Origin: Thermohalobaculum sp039033215
GTDB lineage: Bacteria > Pseudomonadota > Alphaproteobacteria > Rhodobacterales > Rhodobacteraceae
DNA: 64,000 nt
Assembly (NCBI GenBank): GCA_039033215.1
Contig: JBCCDA010000003.1
Span: forward strand, 1-64,000
Direction: 5' to 3'
This document shows, in pieces, positions 8,083 through 15,816 of the stretch. A program made the position numbers and the translations under genes. Numbering within the stretch: position 1 is the first letter of the stretch; each line of letters starts with the position of its first letter. The notes beneath the pieces are model-generated. The model searched no databases and was not told where the DNA came from. It saw nothing but the letters and a program-made list of their open reading frames with translations.

Positions 8083-9380
8083 TACAGAAGCCCCGGCATC
8101 AGCATCACGATCTGCGGCACCAGAATTATCAGCGCGACCATGGCCAGCATCGCGATCACGAAGGGGGCGATGCCGCTATAGACATCCGAGAGCTGCCCGT
8201 GACCGCGCACGCCCTGCACGACATAGAGGTTCATGCCCACGGGCGGCGTGATCAGGGCAAGCTCCATCATGATGACCAGGAAGATGCCGAACCAGACCGG
8301 ATCGATGCCCAGGTGCAGGATCACGGGCATCACCACCGGGATGGTGCCGACCATCATAGAGAGCGTCTCGAGGAAGCAGCCAAGGATCAGGTAGAACACG
8401 ACCAGCAGCCAGACCATCTCGACCGGACCAAGCCCAAGGTCCGTCACATAGCGCGTCATCGCCTGCGGCACGCCCAGGATGCCGACGATGAAGTTCAGAA
8501 AGAAGGCTGCCGTGATGATGAAGAGCAGCATGGCCGAGGTACGGGTCGTCGCGATGAAGGCCTCGTGGAGCATCGTGAAGGTCAGCGTCCGGTTGGCCGC
8601 CGCCAGCGCGAAAGCCAGTACGACCCCCAGCGCCGCGGCCTCGGTCGGTGTTGCCCAGCCGCCGTAGATCGCACCCATGACGACGACGAAGATCCCCAGC
8701 GGCGGCAGAAGATGGCGCAGACGCCTCAGCCGCTCGGCGCGAGGGGCGCTGATCGTCACCCGCTCGGCCACCGAGGGCCGCAGAAGCGCAGCCACCGCGA
8801 TGATCGCCATGAAGAGCAACGTCAGAAGGATGCCCGGCACGATCCCGGCGGCAAAGAGCTGCCCGATCGAGGTGTTCGTCAGCGCCCCGTAAATGATCAG
8901 GTTCACCGAGGGCGGGATCAGGATACCCAGCGTGGCGCCCGCCGCGATGGAGCCCAGTACAAGCGGCTCGGAATAGGCGCGTCTCTTGAACTCCTTCAGG
9001 GCCACGGTGCCAATCGTGGCGGCTGTGGCCACCGAAGATCCCGAGACCGCTGCGAACAACGAACATGCGCCGATATTGGTGTGCAGGAGGCCCCCGGGCA
9101 GCCGGCTCAGCCAGTCCGACAGGCTGTCGTACATGTTCTTGGTAATGCCCGAGCGCAGCAGGAGCTCGCCCAGCAGAACGAACAACGGGATGGTGGTCAG
9201 CAGGAAGTCGTTCATCACCGACCAGAGGTTCGTGCCGAAGCTGAGCAGGATTGGCGGCCCGAAGTAGACCAGCGCCCCCAGCACGCCGATGCCCAGCATC
9301 GCAATGCCCACATGCAGGCCGATGAACATCAGCCCCAGCATGATGACAAAGCCGATGAGAGCACCCGTGATGTCGATCAT
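8079..9380 (-). CDS. TRAP transporter large permease (DctM type)
   Basis: A 433-residue DctM-family permease, the second in the window. LIPPSVNLIIYGALTN and YGGWATPTEAAALGVVLAF are typical family segments. ATG 9380 is chosen because it overlaps the DctQ stop (ATGA) and gives the family N-terminus MIDITGALIGF; the 48 residues upstream in frame lie inside dctQ. Its stop overlaps the start of the allantoate amidohydrolase-like gene, coupling transport with a hydrolase and supporting a ureide or carbamoyl compound as solute. Confidence 0.93.
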   Translation of the reverse strand: MIDITGALIGFVIMLGLMFIGLHVGIAMLGIGVLGALVYFGPPILLSFGTNLWSVMNDFLLTTIPLFVLLGELLLRSGITKNMYDSLSDWLSRLPGGLLHTNIGACSLFAAVSGSSVATAATIGTVALKEFKRRAYSEPLVLGSIAAGATLGILIPPSVNLIIYGALTNTSIGQLFAAGIVPGILLTLLFMAIIAVAALLRPSVAERVTISAPRAERLRRLRHLLPPLGIFVVVMGAIYGGWATPTEAAALGVVLAFALAAANRTLTFTMLHEAFIATTRTSAMLLFIITAAFFLNFIVGILGVPQAMTRYVTDLGLGPVEMVWLLVVFYLILGCFLETLSMMVGTIPVVMPVILHLGIDPVWFGIFLVIMMELALITPPVGMNLYVVQGVRGHGQLSDVYSGIAPFVIAMLAMVALIILVPQIVMLMPGLLY

Positions 9381-9901
9381 CGCCGCGCGTCCTCGATCTC
9401 TTCGGCGACGGTAGGCGGCGCCAGTACCCGCTCGGCATGCGCGAGCCCCTTGCGAAGGGCAAAGAACCCACGCGCGGACATGACGATCGCCGCGACCCCG
9501 AAGACCACGAGGCCCGCCAACCACATGGACTGCGGGATCCAGAGCGGCACCTGCAGCGGCGTCGACGACACCGAATTGAAGGCGAGGCTATCCGACAGCG
9601 TTCGCCAGGCCATGTAGGCCATGAAGGCGGCCCCCGCTGCCAGACACAGATATGCAAACAGGTTGAGCACAGTCTGCGCCTGCGCCGGCAAGCGGACCAA
9701 CAGGACATCGATCCGCGTGTGCGCCCGCGCGGCCGCGGCCAGCGCCATGCCGAAGGTTCCCGTCACCGCCACCACATAGCCCCCGATCTCGTCCACTCCC
9801 TGGATCGAGAAGTTGAAGAGTTTTCTGGCGACGATCTCGACGACAATCAGGAACGAGAGGCCGAGGCACGCATAGCCTGCGAGGATGCCGATGATGCGCA
9901 T
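9377..9901 (-). CDS. TRAP transporter small permease (DctQ type)
   Basis: A 174-residue membrane protein with four hydrophobic segments. VTGTFGMALAAAARAHTRIDVL is the typical DctQ helix 2 and following loop. It is cotranscribed between the binding-protein gene (9983-11017) and the large permease. The roughly 80-base gap from the binding-protein gene contains a 15-bp tandem repeat, so expression of receptor and permease could be uncoupled there. Confidence 0.9.
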   Translation of the reverse strand: MRIIGILAGYACLGLSFLIVVEIVARKLFNFSIQGVDEIGGYVVAVTGTFGMALAAAARAHTRIDVLLVRLPAQAQTVLNLFAYLCLAAGAAFMAYMAWRTLSDSLAFNSVSSTPLQVPLWIPQSMWLAGLVVFGVAAIVMSARGFFALRKGLAHAERVLAPPTVAEEIEDARR

Positions 9902-9917
9902 GGGCTCAGCCTCCGAA

Positions 9918-9962
9918 CGGGGCGGACGCGTGCGGGGCGGACACGTGTGGGGCAGACAATTG
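9918..9962. repeat. 15-bp direct repeat, three copies
   Basis: Three consecutive 15-base units are present: CGGGGCGGACGCGTG, CGGGGCGGACACGTG and the more degenerate TGGGGCAGACAATTG. They lie in the gap between dctP and dctQ. A following GCCCGCCCC could pair with a GGGGCGG of any unit, giving alternative hairpins that could attenuate or process the message. Function is inference. Confidence 0.7.
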
Positions 9963-9982
9963 GCCCGCCCCAGATAGCGGTG

Positions 9983-11017
9983 TCATTCCAGCTCGATCCC
10001 GCGGGCCTTGCCGACGGTCGCGTTCCAGATCTGGGTGCACTCGGCAAAGGTGGCATCACAGCTGTCGGACCACCCGGGCAACACCTTATCCATGGTTGCC
10101 TTGGTCACCGTCGCCTGATCTTCGGGCGAAGGCTCGACCAGCGTCATGCCGAACGGCTTGTAGTTCTCGCAGCCGTCGCCCCCGGTGTTGCACGCAATTG
10201 CCCAGCCGTTGTTCTCGGCGGCAAGATCCCAGAAGGCTTGTTCGAACGTCGCGAACTCCGCTTCCAGCTTGGCCTGCTCCTCGGGCGAGAAGCTGTTCCA
10301 CTTGTCGAGGTTCATGAAGTGGCCGTTCACCGACCACGAGATACCCAGCGGCAGGAAGTGGGTGGTCACCTCGGGCCAGTTACCGGTGTTGCCGGAGGTC
10401 GGCGAGGTGATGGCGCAATCGACGACACCGCGTTGCAGGGCGGGGTAGACCTCCTTGAAGCTCATGGTCACGGGCGTGGCGCCCACAGCCTCGAGCAGGG
10501 TCGACATGGACGGCGTATAGGAGCGGACCTTCAGACCCGCCAAGCCGTCAATCCCCGTGATCTCGGCGTTGCAGTAGAAGACCTGCGGGCCATAGGGCCA
10601 AAGCGCCAGCACCTTGGCGTTGAATTTCTCGGCAACCCGCTTCTCCAGCTCGGGCCGGAAGGCTGTGACGGCCTCCATCAACTGGTCCATCGAGGTCGAG
10701 ACACCGATCAGGTCGATCCCTTCCAGGAAGGCATCGTCGCGGGCCGCCGCACCCACAGTGGTCTGCACGATGTCGAAGGCCCCGGTGCGCACCATGCGCA
10801 GCGTGTCCTGCATGTCGACGCCGACCACGTCCAGCGGATTGAAGTTGATCGCGAGCGGAATGCCCGTCTTGTCGGAGAGGCCCGCATAGAACTCCTTCTC
10901 CAGCGCCGTGTGGAACTTGTGGGTCGAGACGAGACCCGTCGCGCGGATCGACGTCTCGGCGCTGGCGGTTGTCGCCAGCAAGGCCGCGGCGGCGGCCATC
11001 AGGATCGTGTGTTTCAT
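9983..11017 (-). CDS. TRAP transporter solute-binding protein (DctP type)
   Basis: A 344-residue periplasmic receptor with an alanine-rich Sec signal peptide at residues 1-20 ending ASA. The segment GLKVRSYTPSMSTLLEAVGATP followed by FKEVYPALQRGVVDCAITSP is the classic DctP ligand-binding region, with the carboxylate-binding arginine in KVRSY. It carries several cysteines (CNAEITG, CNTGGDGC, CDATFAEC) that could form disulfides, unusual for this family. It follows the PuuE-like gene at 11063 in the same direction, so the solute is probably the substrate of that enzyme or of the adjacent amidohydrolase. Confidence 0.92.
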   Translation of the reverse strand: MKHTILMAAAAALLATTASAETSIRATGLVSTHKFHTALEKEFYAGLSDKTGIPLAINFNPLDVVGVDMQDTLRMVRTGAFDIVQTTVGAAARDDAFLEGIDLIGVSTSMDQLMEAVTAFRPELEKRVAEKFNAKVLALWPYGPQVFYCNAEITGIDGLAGLKVRSYTPSMSTLLEAVGATPVTMSFKEVYPALQRGVVDCAITSPTSGNTGNWPEVTTHFLPLGISWSVNGHFMNLDKWNSFSPEEQAKLEAEFATFEQAFWDLAAENNGWAIACNTGGDGCENYKPFGMTLVEPSPEDQATVTKATMDKVLPGWSDSCDATFAECTQIWNATVGKARGIELE

Positions 11018-11062
11018 AGCTCGGTTGTCCCTTTCGGTTGGTCCTGGACTAAGTGGAGGGGC

Positions 11063-11956
11063 CTATGGCGGCGCCATGGCCTGAAAATGCCGGGCGATCT
11101 CTATCCGGCGCGCGCGCCAGATCCGATCGCCAAGCCCGGCAAGGTGGTCGAGGATGTCAGTGACAGCGCGAAACCGCGCAGGCCTTCCGGCAATCCTCAG
11201 ATGATATCCGATCGAGAGCGTCGAGGACCGGCCCCTGTCGGCCTCCGCCAGCAGGACGTCGAGCGCATCGCGCACATACTCGACCATCTCGTGTGCACGC
11301 ACGAAGCCGTTGGGGTGGAAGAACTTCATGTCGTTGGTGTCGAGGTTGTAGGGCACGATCGTCAGCCCCGCATCGTCGTAGGGCAGATCATCGTCAAAGG
11401 CGTTCGACGTGTACGCAAAGCCCAGTTCCCGCAGCAGGTCGCGGGTCCAGCGGCTCTCCGATCCGCGGCAAAAGAAGCCGAGCGGGCGCTGCCCTGTGGC
11501 TGCCTTGATCGCGTCGATGGCACGGATCAGGTCCGCACGCTCGGCCGCCCGGTCCGCGTAGTCCGAATGAGGCCGCCAGCGCCAGCCATGGCACGCTGCC
11601 TCGTGCCCCGCAGCGATGGCGGCGTGGGCGTTTTCGGGTGCGCGTTCCGCAGCCCGGCCACAGAAGAAGAACGTGGCGGGGGTGGAGGTACGCTCCAATG
11701 CATCCAGGAACCGCCAGAGCCCGACCCGCATCCCGTAGGCGAAGATCTGCTCCTGACCCAGATCCCGGGTGCCGGGGGTGACGACGCTGAGGACCTCTCC
11801 CACGTTCTCCGAGACGGGATCCCCGTCTCCGACCTGCTGCTCTGCGCCTTCCTCGAAGTTCACCACAACCGAGACGGCGACGCGTGCGCCGTTCGGCCAG
11901 ATGATCTCCGGCGGGTGCGCACCATAGCCGATCAGGTCACGCGATGAGGCCATCAT
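11063..11956 (-). CDS. PuuE-like polysaccharide deacetylase family protein (third paralogue)
   Basis: A 297-residue PuuE-type protein. VVVNFEEGAEQQVGDGDP and the ACHGWRW segment match the family. The segment that is WYTGRCSMNT in the canonical allantoinase is FFCRGSESRWT here, so this is a distinct paralogue with its own likely substrate. Two adjacent ATG codons (11956, 11953) are possible starts. Only three bases separate it from the upstream maleate-isomerase-like gene, so both are cotranscribed, with the TRAP genes following. Confidence 0.8.
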   Translation of the reverse strand: MMASSRDLIGYGAHPPEIIWPNGARVAVSVVVNFEEGAEQQVGDGDPVSENVGEVLSVVTPGTRDLGQEQIFAYGMRVGLWRFLDALERTSTPATFFFCGRAAERAPENAHAAIAAGHEAACHGWRWRPHSDYADRAAERADLIRAIDAIKAATGQRPLGFFCRGSESRWTRDLLRELGFAYTSNAFDDDLPYDDAGLTIVPYNLDTNDMKFFHPNGFVRAHEMVEYVRDALDVLLAEADRGRSSTLSIGYHLRIAGRPARFRAVTDILDHLAGLGDRIWRARRIEIARHFQAMAPP

Positions 11957-11959
11957 CGA

Positions 11960-12691
11960 TCAGACATCGAAGATCCGGCCCCATCCGCGGATCCGTGCGG
12001 GATCGACGCCTGCAACCTTCATGGATTTCCAGAGCCCGGTCGAGACAGTGTCGTAGACGGGGATGCCGGTCTCCGCCTCGATCTGTTGGGCGACGCCCGC
12101 ACCGCGGAAGTTCGTGCAGAAGACCGAGATCGCGTCCGGTTTGTCTGCGGCAACCGCCCGGCACATATCCAGGATCTCGGCTTCCGTGTACGTGCAGAAC
12201 GAGTAGTTCCCGGGGTCGCCCAGGTGCCGGTCCGCGATGACGTCGAAGCCTTCCGACTGGTAGTTGGCGTTGATGGCCGACTGGATCTCGTCGAGGTAGG
12301 GGGTGACGAAGGCGATCCGGCGGGCGCCGGTTATCGTCAGGATCTCGTTCAACGCCAGGACCGACGTACAGGCAATGGCGCCTGTCCGTGCCTCGATCTC
12401 CTCGCAGAGCTGATGGTCCGCCTGAAACCCAAGCCAACCGGACGACGTGCCGTTCCAGCAGATCGTCTGAACCTTGGCATCGGACAGCAGCTCGGCCGCT
12501 GCCAGCATCGGCTCATTCGTGAACTGACCCAGTGCATCGTCATCGAGCGAGATCTTCAGCACCCGGAAACGTCCGAAATGCGCCGTCACATCCGGCAGGT
12601 CGGCGAGCATGGCTGCGGTCAGCGGCTCCAGCACCGAATTCGAAGACGGCGTCAACATTCCCAATCGGTACTGCGATGGATGGTCGTGCAT
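11960..12691 (-). CDS. Maleate isomerase / arylmalonate decarboxylase-family protein
   Basis: A 243-residue member of the Asp/Glu racemase superfamily, closest in look to maleate cis-trans isomerases. The N-terminus YRLGMLTPSSNSVLEP is typical, and both catalytic cysteines are present (TICWNGTSSGW and SVFCTNFRG). This contrasts with the cysteine-less racemase-like gene at 6083. ATG 12691 gives the family start; the in-frame extension to 12742 has no support. First gene of a six-gene operon. In nicotinate-type and some pyrimidine pathways maleate or maleamate arises late, so it could process a product of the adjacent hydrolases; this is inference. Confidence 0.82.
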   Translation of the reverse strand: MHDHPSQYRLGMLTPSSNSVLEPLTAAMLADLPDVTAHFGRFRVLKISLDDDALGQFTNEPMLAAAELLSDAKVQTICWNGTSSGWLGFQADHQLCEEIEARTGAIACTSVLALNEILTITGARRIAFVTPYLDEIQSAINANYQSEGFDVIADRHLGDPGNYSFCTYTEAEILDMCRAVAADKPDAISVFCTNFRGAGVAQQIEAETGIPVYDTVSTGLWKSMKVAGVDPARIRGWGRIFDV

Positions 12692-12849
12692 GGCTTCCCC
12701 CGGCCGCTCCCGGCGTTGGACCGGTTCATCCAGACCCTGCAAGTATCAGGCCAAAGATCCACCGCGCCGAGCAGACAGCAAGCCAAGAGCACGCGCAAAG
12801 AGAGATTGTTATATCATTTCAATTAACTGCAAGTGTGCGGTGCGGCAAA

Positions 12850-12865
12850 AAATTGTCGACAATTT
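12850..12865. promoter_or_regulatory. Perfect 16-bp palindrome, GntR/FCD-type operator candidate
   Basis: AAATTGTCGACAATTT is a perfect inverted repeat whose core TTGTCGACAA resembles sites of FCD-type GntR regulators. It lies 159 bases from the start of the minus-strand six-gene operon and 96 bases from the plus-strand ABC binding-protein gene, in the only AT-rich stretch of the divergent region. One regulator could control both operons; no regulator gene is present in this locus. Confidence 0.5.
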
Positions 12866-12960
12866 GGTATAAAACTTGCAGCGTTTTTGAGGTGGCTCGG
12901 GATCCCAGGACCAACCGAAATCCCGAGCCCCTTGCGTCAGAAAACACAAGGAGCACTCAT

Positions 12961-14016
12961 ATGTGCGAAAGACACGGAAACCGCAACTTCCCAGATATCT
13001 CGGGTATCGATTTTAATCGCCGCTCGTTGCTCAAAGGTGGGGCAGCTACTGCGCTTTCCTTAGGCATCGGCGCCGGGTTGCCAAACACAGCGGCGGCCGC
13101 AACCACCGTAAAGTCCACACACGGCACTGGTTTCTGCAACTTGCCACTTTTTCTCAGCCATGCACGCCAGACCGCTCAGGAGGATGGGCTGACACTGGAG
13201 TTCGTGAACACCCCCACTTTTGCCGAACACGTGACGTTCCTGGGGACCGGATTGGTGGACGTGGGCGTGCTGCCGTACACGAGCTTCGTTGCCCTCTTTG
13301 ATGCCGGTGCGCCGGTGACGATCGTTGCAGGTTCGGGGATCGAGGGCTGTGCGGTCGTCAGCCAGCCGGGTCTTGACTCGGCCGAGAAGCTGAAGGGCAA
13401 GACGTTGGGCACCTTCCAGCTCGATACGCTCGAGGTGATGCCCTACGACTACCTCAAGATGAACGGTGTCGCGATGTCCGACGTGAATGTCCGCTACATG
13501 GGCAACACGCCGGAGGCGGTCGAGGCCTTCAAGGCAGGCGCGCTAGACTGGATCTGCACGATCGAGCCCTACGCATCTGCCCTTCTGCAGGATGTCGAAG
13601 GCAGCCACATGCTGACCGATGGCAAGGACATCTACGGCCCCAACTACACGGATTGTGTCCTGGTCGCCCGTAACTCGCTGATCGAAGAGAACCCCGACGC
13701 CATCAAGGCTCTGATCAAGGCCATGATGAAGTCGCAACTCGCGTTTGAGCAGGAAACGCAGGCCGTTCTCGATGAGGTCGTAGGTGTCTACTACAAGACC
13801 TCCATGGAGAACGCGGTCATCGGCTCGACCAAGCAGCCGCCGATGGTCGATCAGCGGATGAACACGGATTTCATCCTGGGCCGGACCGACAGCTTGATCG
13901 AGATGGGCTACATCAAGGAGAAACCGGGCGCCGAAGCCATCGACTGGTCCATGCTCGAGGCCGTGATCGCCGAGAACCCGGATCTCTTTGATGCGCTGAC
14001 GATCAAGTCGGCCTGA
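12961..14016 (+). CDS. ABC transporter substrate-binding protein, NMT1/SsuA type, Tat-exported
   Basis: A 351-residue periplasmic binding protein of the NMT1/THI5/SsuA family. It carries a twin-arginine signal (NRRSLLKGGAATALSL, residues ~20-35) and a cleavage region near NTAAAA. TFAEHVTFLGTGLVDVGVLP and the later FKAGALDWICTIEPY are the usual ligand-loop regions. AAGGAG stands just upstream of ATG 12961; a long in-frame extension into the divergent gene is rejected. Its stop overlaps the permease start (TGATG). Family members bind taurine, sulfonates, nitrate or thiamine precursors such as hydroxymethylpyrimidine; the locus suggests a nitrogen heterocycle. Confidence 0.9.
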   Translation: MCERHGNRNFPDISGIDFNRRSLLKGGAATALSLGIGAGLPNTAAAATTVKSTHGTGFCNLPLFLSHARQTAQEDGLTLEFVNTPTFAEHVTFLGTGLVDVGVLPYTSFVALFDAGAPVTIVAGSGIEGCAVVSQPGLDSAEKLKGKTLGTFQLDTLEVMPYDYLKMNGVAMSDVNVRYMGNTPEAVEAFKAGALDWICTIEPYASALLQDVEGSHMLTDGKDIYGPNYTDCVLVARNSLIEENPDAIKALIKAMMKSQLAFEQETQAVLDEVVGVYYKTSMENAVIGSTKQPPMVDQRMNTDFILGRTDSLIEMGYIKEKPGAEAIDWSMLEAVIAENPDLFDALTIKSA

Positions 14017-14915
14017 TGGCAACCACTGACGCTACGGCCGGCGGGGTTAACACTCCGCCGTCCGCCATCGCCGAACTCTGGCAGCGTGTTGCGCCCAAGA
14101 TCGGCTGGACCATTGTCTCTGTTGGCATGTTCACGCTGATTTGGGAGTTCCTGTGGCTCGTCGGCTTGGCAGATCCGCAGCTGCTGCCGCCACCCCACAT
14201 CTTCATGGGCGATTTCGGTGAGCAGGCGAAGAACTTCAACACGGCGCAGCGCTGGCAGATCGGCGCGGGGGCCACGGATGCACCGAGCCCCGAGATGGCG
14301 GTGCTCATCACAATCCTCTCGTCGACCTACCGGGTGCTCCTGGGCCTGTTCCTGGCCGCAACGATCTCGATCTCCGTCGGCATCGCGATCCGCTACTGGA
14401 AGATGGCCGAGAACCTGACGCTGCCGACGATCACGCTGCTCGCACCCGTCTCGCCCATTGCCTGGCTGCCGGTGGCGATCTTCCTCTTCGGGATCGGCGA
14501 TGCGCCCGCGATCTTCATGGTCTTCATCGCGCTCTTCTTCACGATGACGCTGGCCACGATCACGCAGATCGACAGCGTCAACAAGAACTACATCAACGTC
14601 GCGCGGACCATGGGCGCCTCGAAACGCCAGATCTACACGCGCGTCATCCTGCCCGCGATCCTGCCAGGTCTGCTCGTGGTGCTGCGGCTGAACCTCTTCG
14701 GGGCCTGGATGGTCGTGCTGATCGCCGAGGCCACCGGCGTCGGCTACGGCCTTGGACAAGTCATCATGCTGGCCCGCAACACGTTCAACCCGGGGCTGGT
14801 GTTCTTCACCATCGTCCTCATCGGTTTGACAGGGTTCATGTTCGACTACGGCCTCAGAACACTGCAATCGCGCATTCTCTACTGGGTGCCGAAGGGACAA
14901 GGGAGCCTGGGATGA
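14016..14915 (+). CDS. ABC transporter permease, SsuC/TauC type
   Basis: A 299-residue inner-membrane permease with about six hydrophobic segments. The EAA-type cytoplasmic loop is visible in INVARTMGASKRQIYTRVILP at about residues 195-215. It pairs with the binding protein before it and the ATPase after it, with one- and four-base overlaps respectively, giving a complete importer. A periplasmic stretch of about 50 residues precedes the transport domain. Confidence 0.92.
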   Translation: MATTDATAGGVNTPPSAIAELWQRVAPKIGWTIVSVGMFTLIWEFLWLVGLADPQLLPPPHIFMGDFGEQAKNFNTAQRWQIGAGATDAPSPEMAVLITILSSTYRVLLGLFLAATISISVGIAIRYWKMAENLTLPTITLLAPVSPIAWLPVAIFLFGIGDAPAIFMVFIALFFTMTLATITQIDSVNKNYINVARTMGASKRQIYTRVILPAILPGLLVVLRLNLFGAWMVVLIAEATGVGYGLGQVIMLARNTFNPGLVFFTIVLIGLTGFMFDYGLRTLQSRILYWVPKGQGSLG

Positions 14916-15700
14916 GCGCTGCGATTTCATGCAAGGACACCGGCAAGATCTGGGCAATCGGCACGCGCCGCGCCCATGAGGCCATCGCCACCATCGACCT
15001 CGACGTCGCGCCCGGCGAGTTCGTGGTGCTGCTGGGGCCGTCGGGCTGCGGCAAATCCACATTGCTGTACCTCGCGGCAGGGCTCGAGGAGACCACCTCG
15101 GGCGAGATCACCTCTTTCGGGGAGCCGATCGCCGGGCCAAGCCCGGACCGCAGCCTGATCTTCCAGGAGACGTCCCTCTTCCCCTGGCTCACGGTGGGTC
15201 AGAACGTGACCTTCGGTCTGTCGTTGGGCAATGCAGATGCTGCGACACGCGCGAAGGTGGCGGAGGAGGTGCTGGCCAAGGTCGGACTGCGCGCCGCCAT
15301 CGACAAACGCCCCGACGAGCTGTCGGGGGGCATGCGCCAGCGCGTGGCCGTGGCGCGGGCCCTGGCGATGGAGCCGCGGGTGCTGTTGATGGACGAGCCC
15401 TTCGCCGCCCTCGATGTTCAAACGCGCGCGAAGATGCAGGACTTCCTGCTGGATGTCTGGCGCGCCTCCGGTGCCTCGGTGCTGTTCGTGACACACCACA
15501 TCGACGAGGCGGTGGCTCTGGCGGACCGGGTGGCTGTGTTCACCTCGCGCCCGGGACGCATCAAGGAGATCGTGCCGGTGGACCTGCCCCGTCCGCGCGA
15601 TCCGTTCTCGCCGGAAGGCCAGGCCCTGCGCCAGCACCTGACCGACATCCTCAGCGTCGAGGTCGACCGCGCCTTCGCTGAACAGGAGGCCCTCGCCTGA
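14912..15700 (+). CDS. ABC transporter ATP-binding protein, SsuB/TauB type
   Basis: A 262-residue ATPase. Walker A is GPSGCGKST (about residues 44-52), the Q-loop is in LIFQETSLFPWLTV, the signature is LSGGMRQRVAVARALAM, and Walker B with the D-loop is VLLMDEPFAALD followed by VLFVTHHIDEA. It completes the NMT1-type importer. A pair of hairpins follows at 15745-15782, then the amidohydrolase gene, so transcription may be reduced rather than ended there. Confidence 0.94.
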   Translation: MSAAISCKDTGKIWAIGTRRAHEAIATIDLDVAPGEFVVLLGPSGCGKSTLLYLAAGLEETTSGEITSFGEPIAGPSPDRSLIFQETSLFPWLTVGQNVTFGLSLGNADAATRAKVAEEVLAKVGLRAAIDKRPDELSGGMRQRVAVARALAMEPRVLLMDEPFAALDVQTRAKMQDFLLDVWRASGASVLFVTHHIDEAVALADRVAVFTSRPGRIKEIVPVDLPRPRDPFSPEGQALRQHLTDILSVEVDRAFAEQEALA

Positions 15701-15744
15701 GATCTTAACCACCCACTTCATCTGGCCGAAAACACCTCGGGAGC

Positions 15745-15782
15745 GCGAGGGCAGAGCCCTCGCATTGGTCCGCCAGGACCAA
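15745..15782. repeat. Tandem perfect hairpins, dispersed intergenic repeat
   Basis: Two hairpins stand one base apart: GCGAGGGC-AGA-GCCCTCGC (15745-15763) and TTGGTCC-GCCA-GGACCAA (15765-15782). The preceding bases CTTCATCTGGCCGAAAACACC are of a type I recall as recurrent between genes in roseobacter genomes, so this looks like a copy of a dispersed palindromic element. It separates the importer genes from the amidohydrolase. Confidence 0.6.
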
Positions 15783-15816
15783 ACAGCCTTCCACCGAACC
15801 ACCCTAGGGGGATCCC

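Noticed and set aside
8061..9617. 518-residue plus-strand open frame opposite the TRAP large permease
   Set aside because: Low-complexity His/Asp/Arg/Gln composition is the mirror of a hydrophobic membrane-protein gene.
9437..11947. 836-residue open frame on the plus strand opposite the TRAP and PuuE-like genes
   Set aside because: It lies antisense to four clearly recognised genes, is Arg/His/Gly-rich without family resemblance, and is expected from high-GC codon use.
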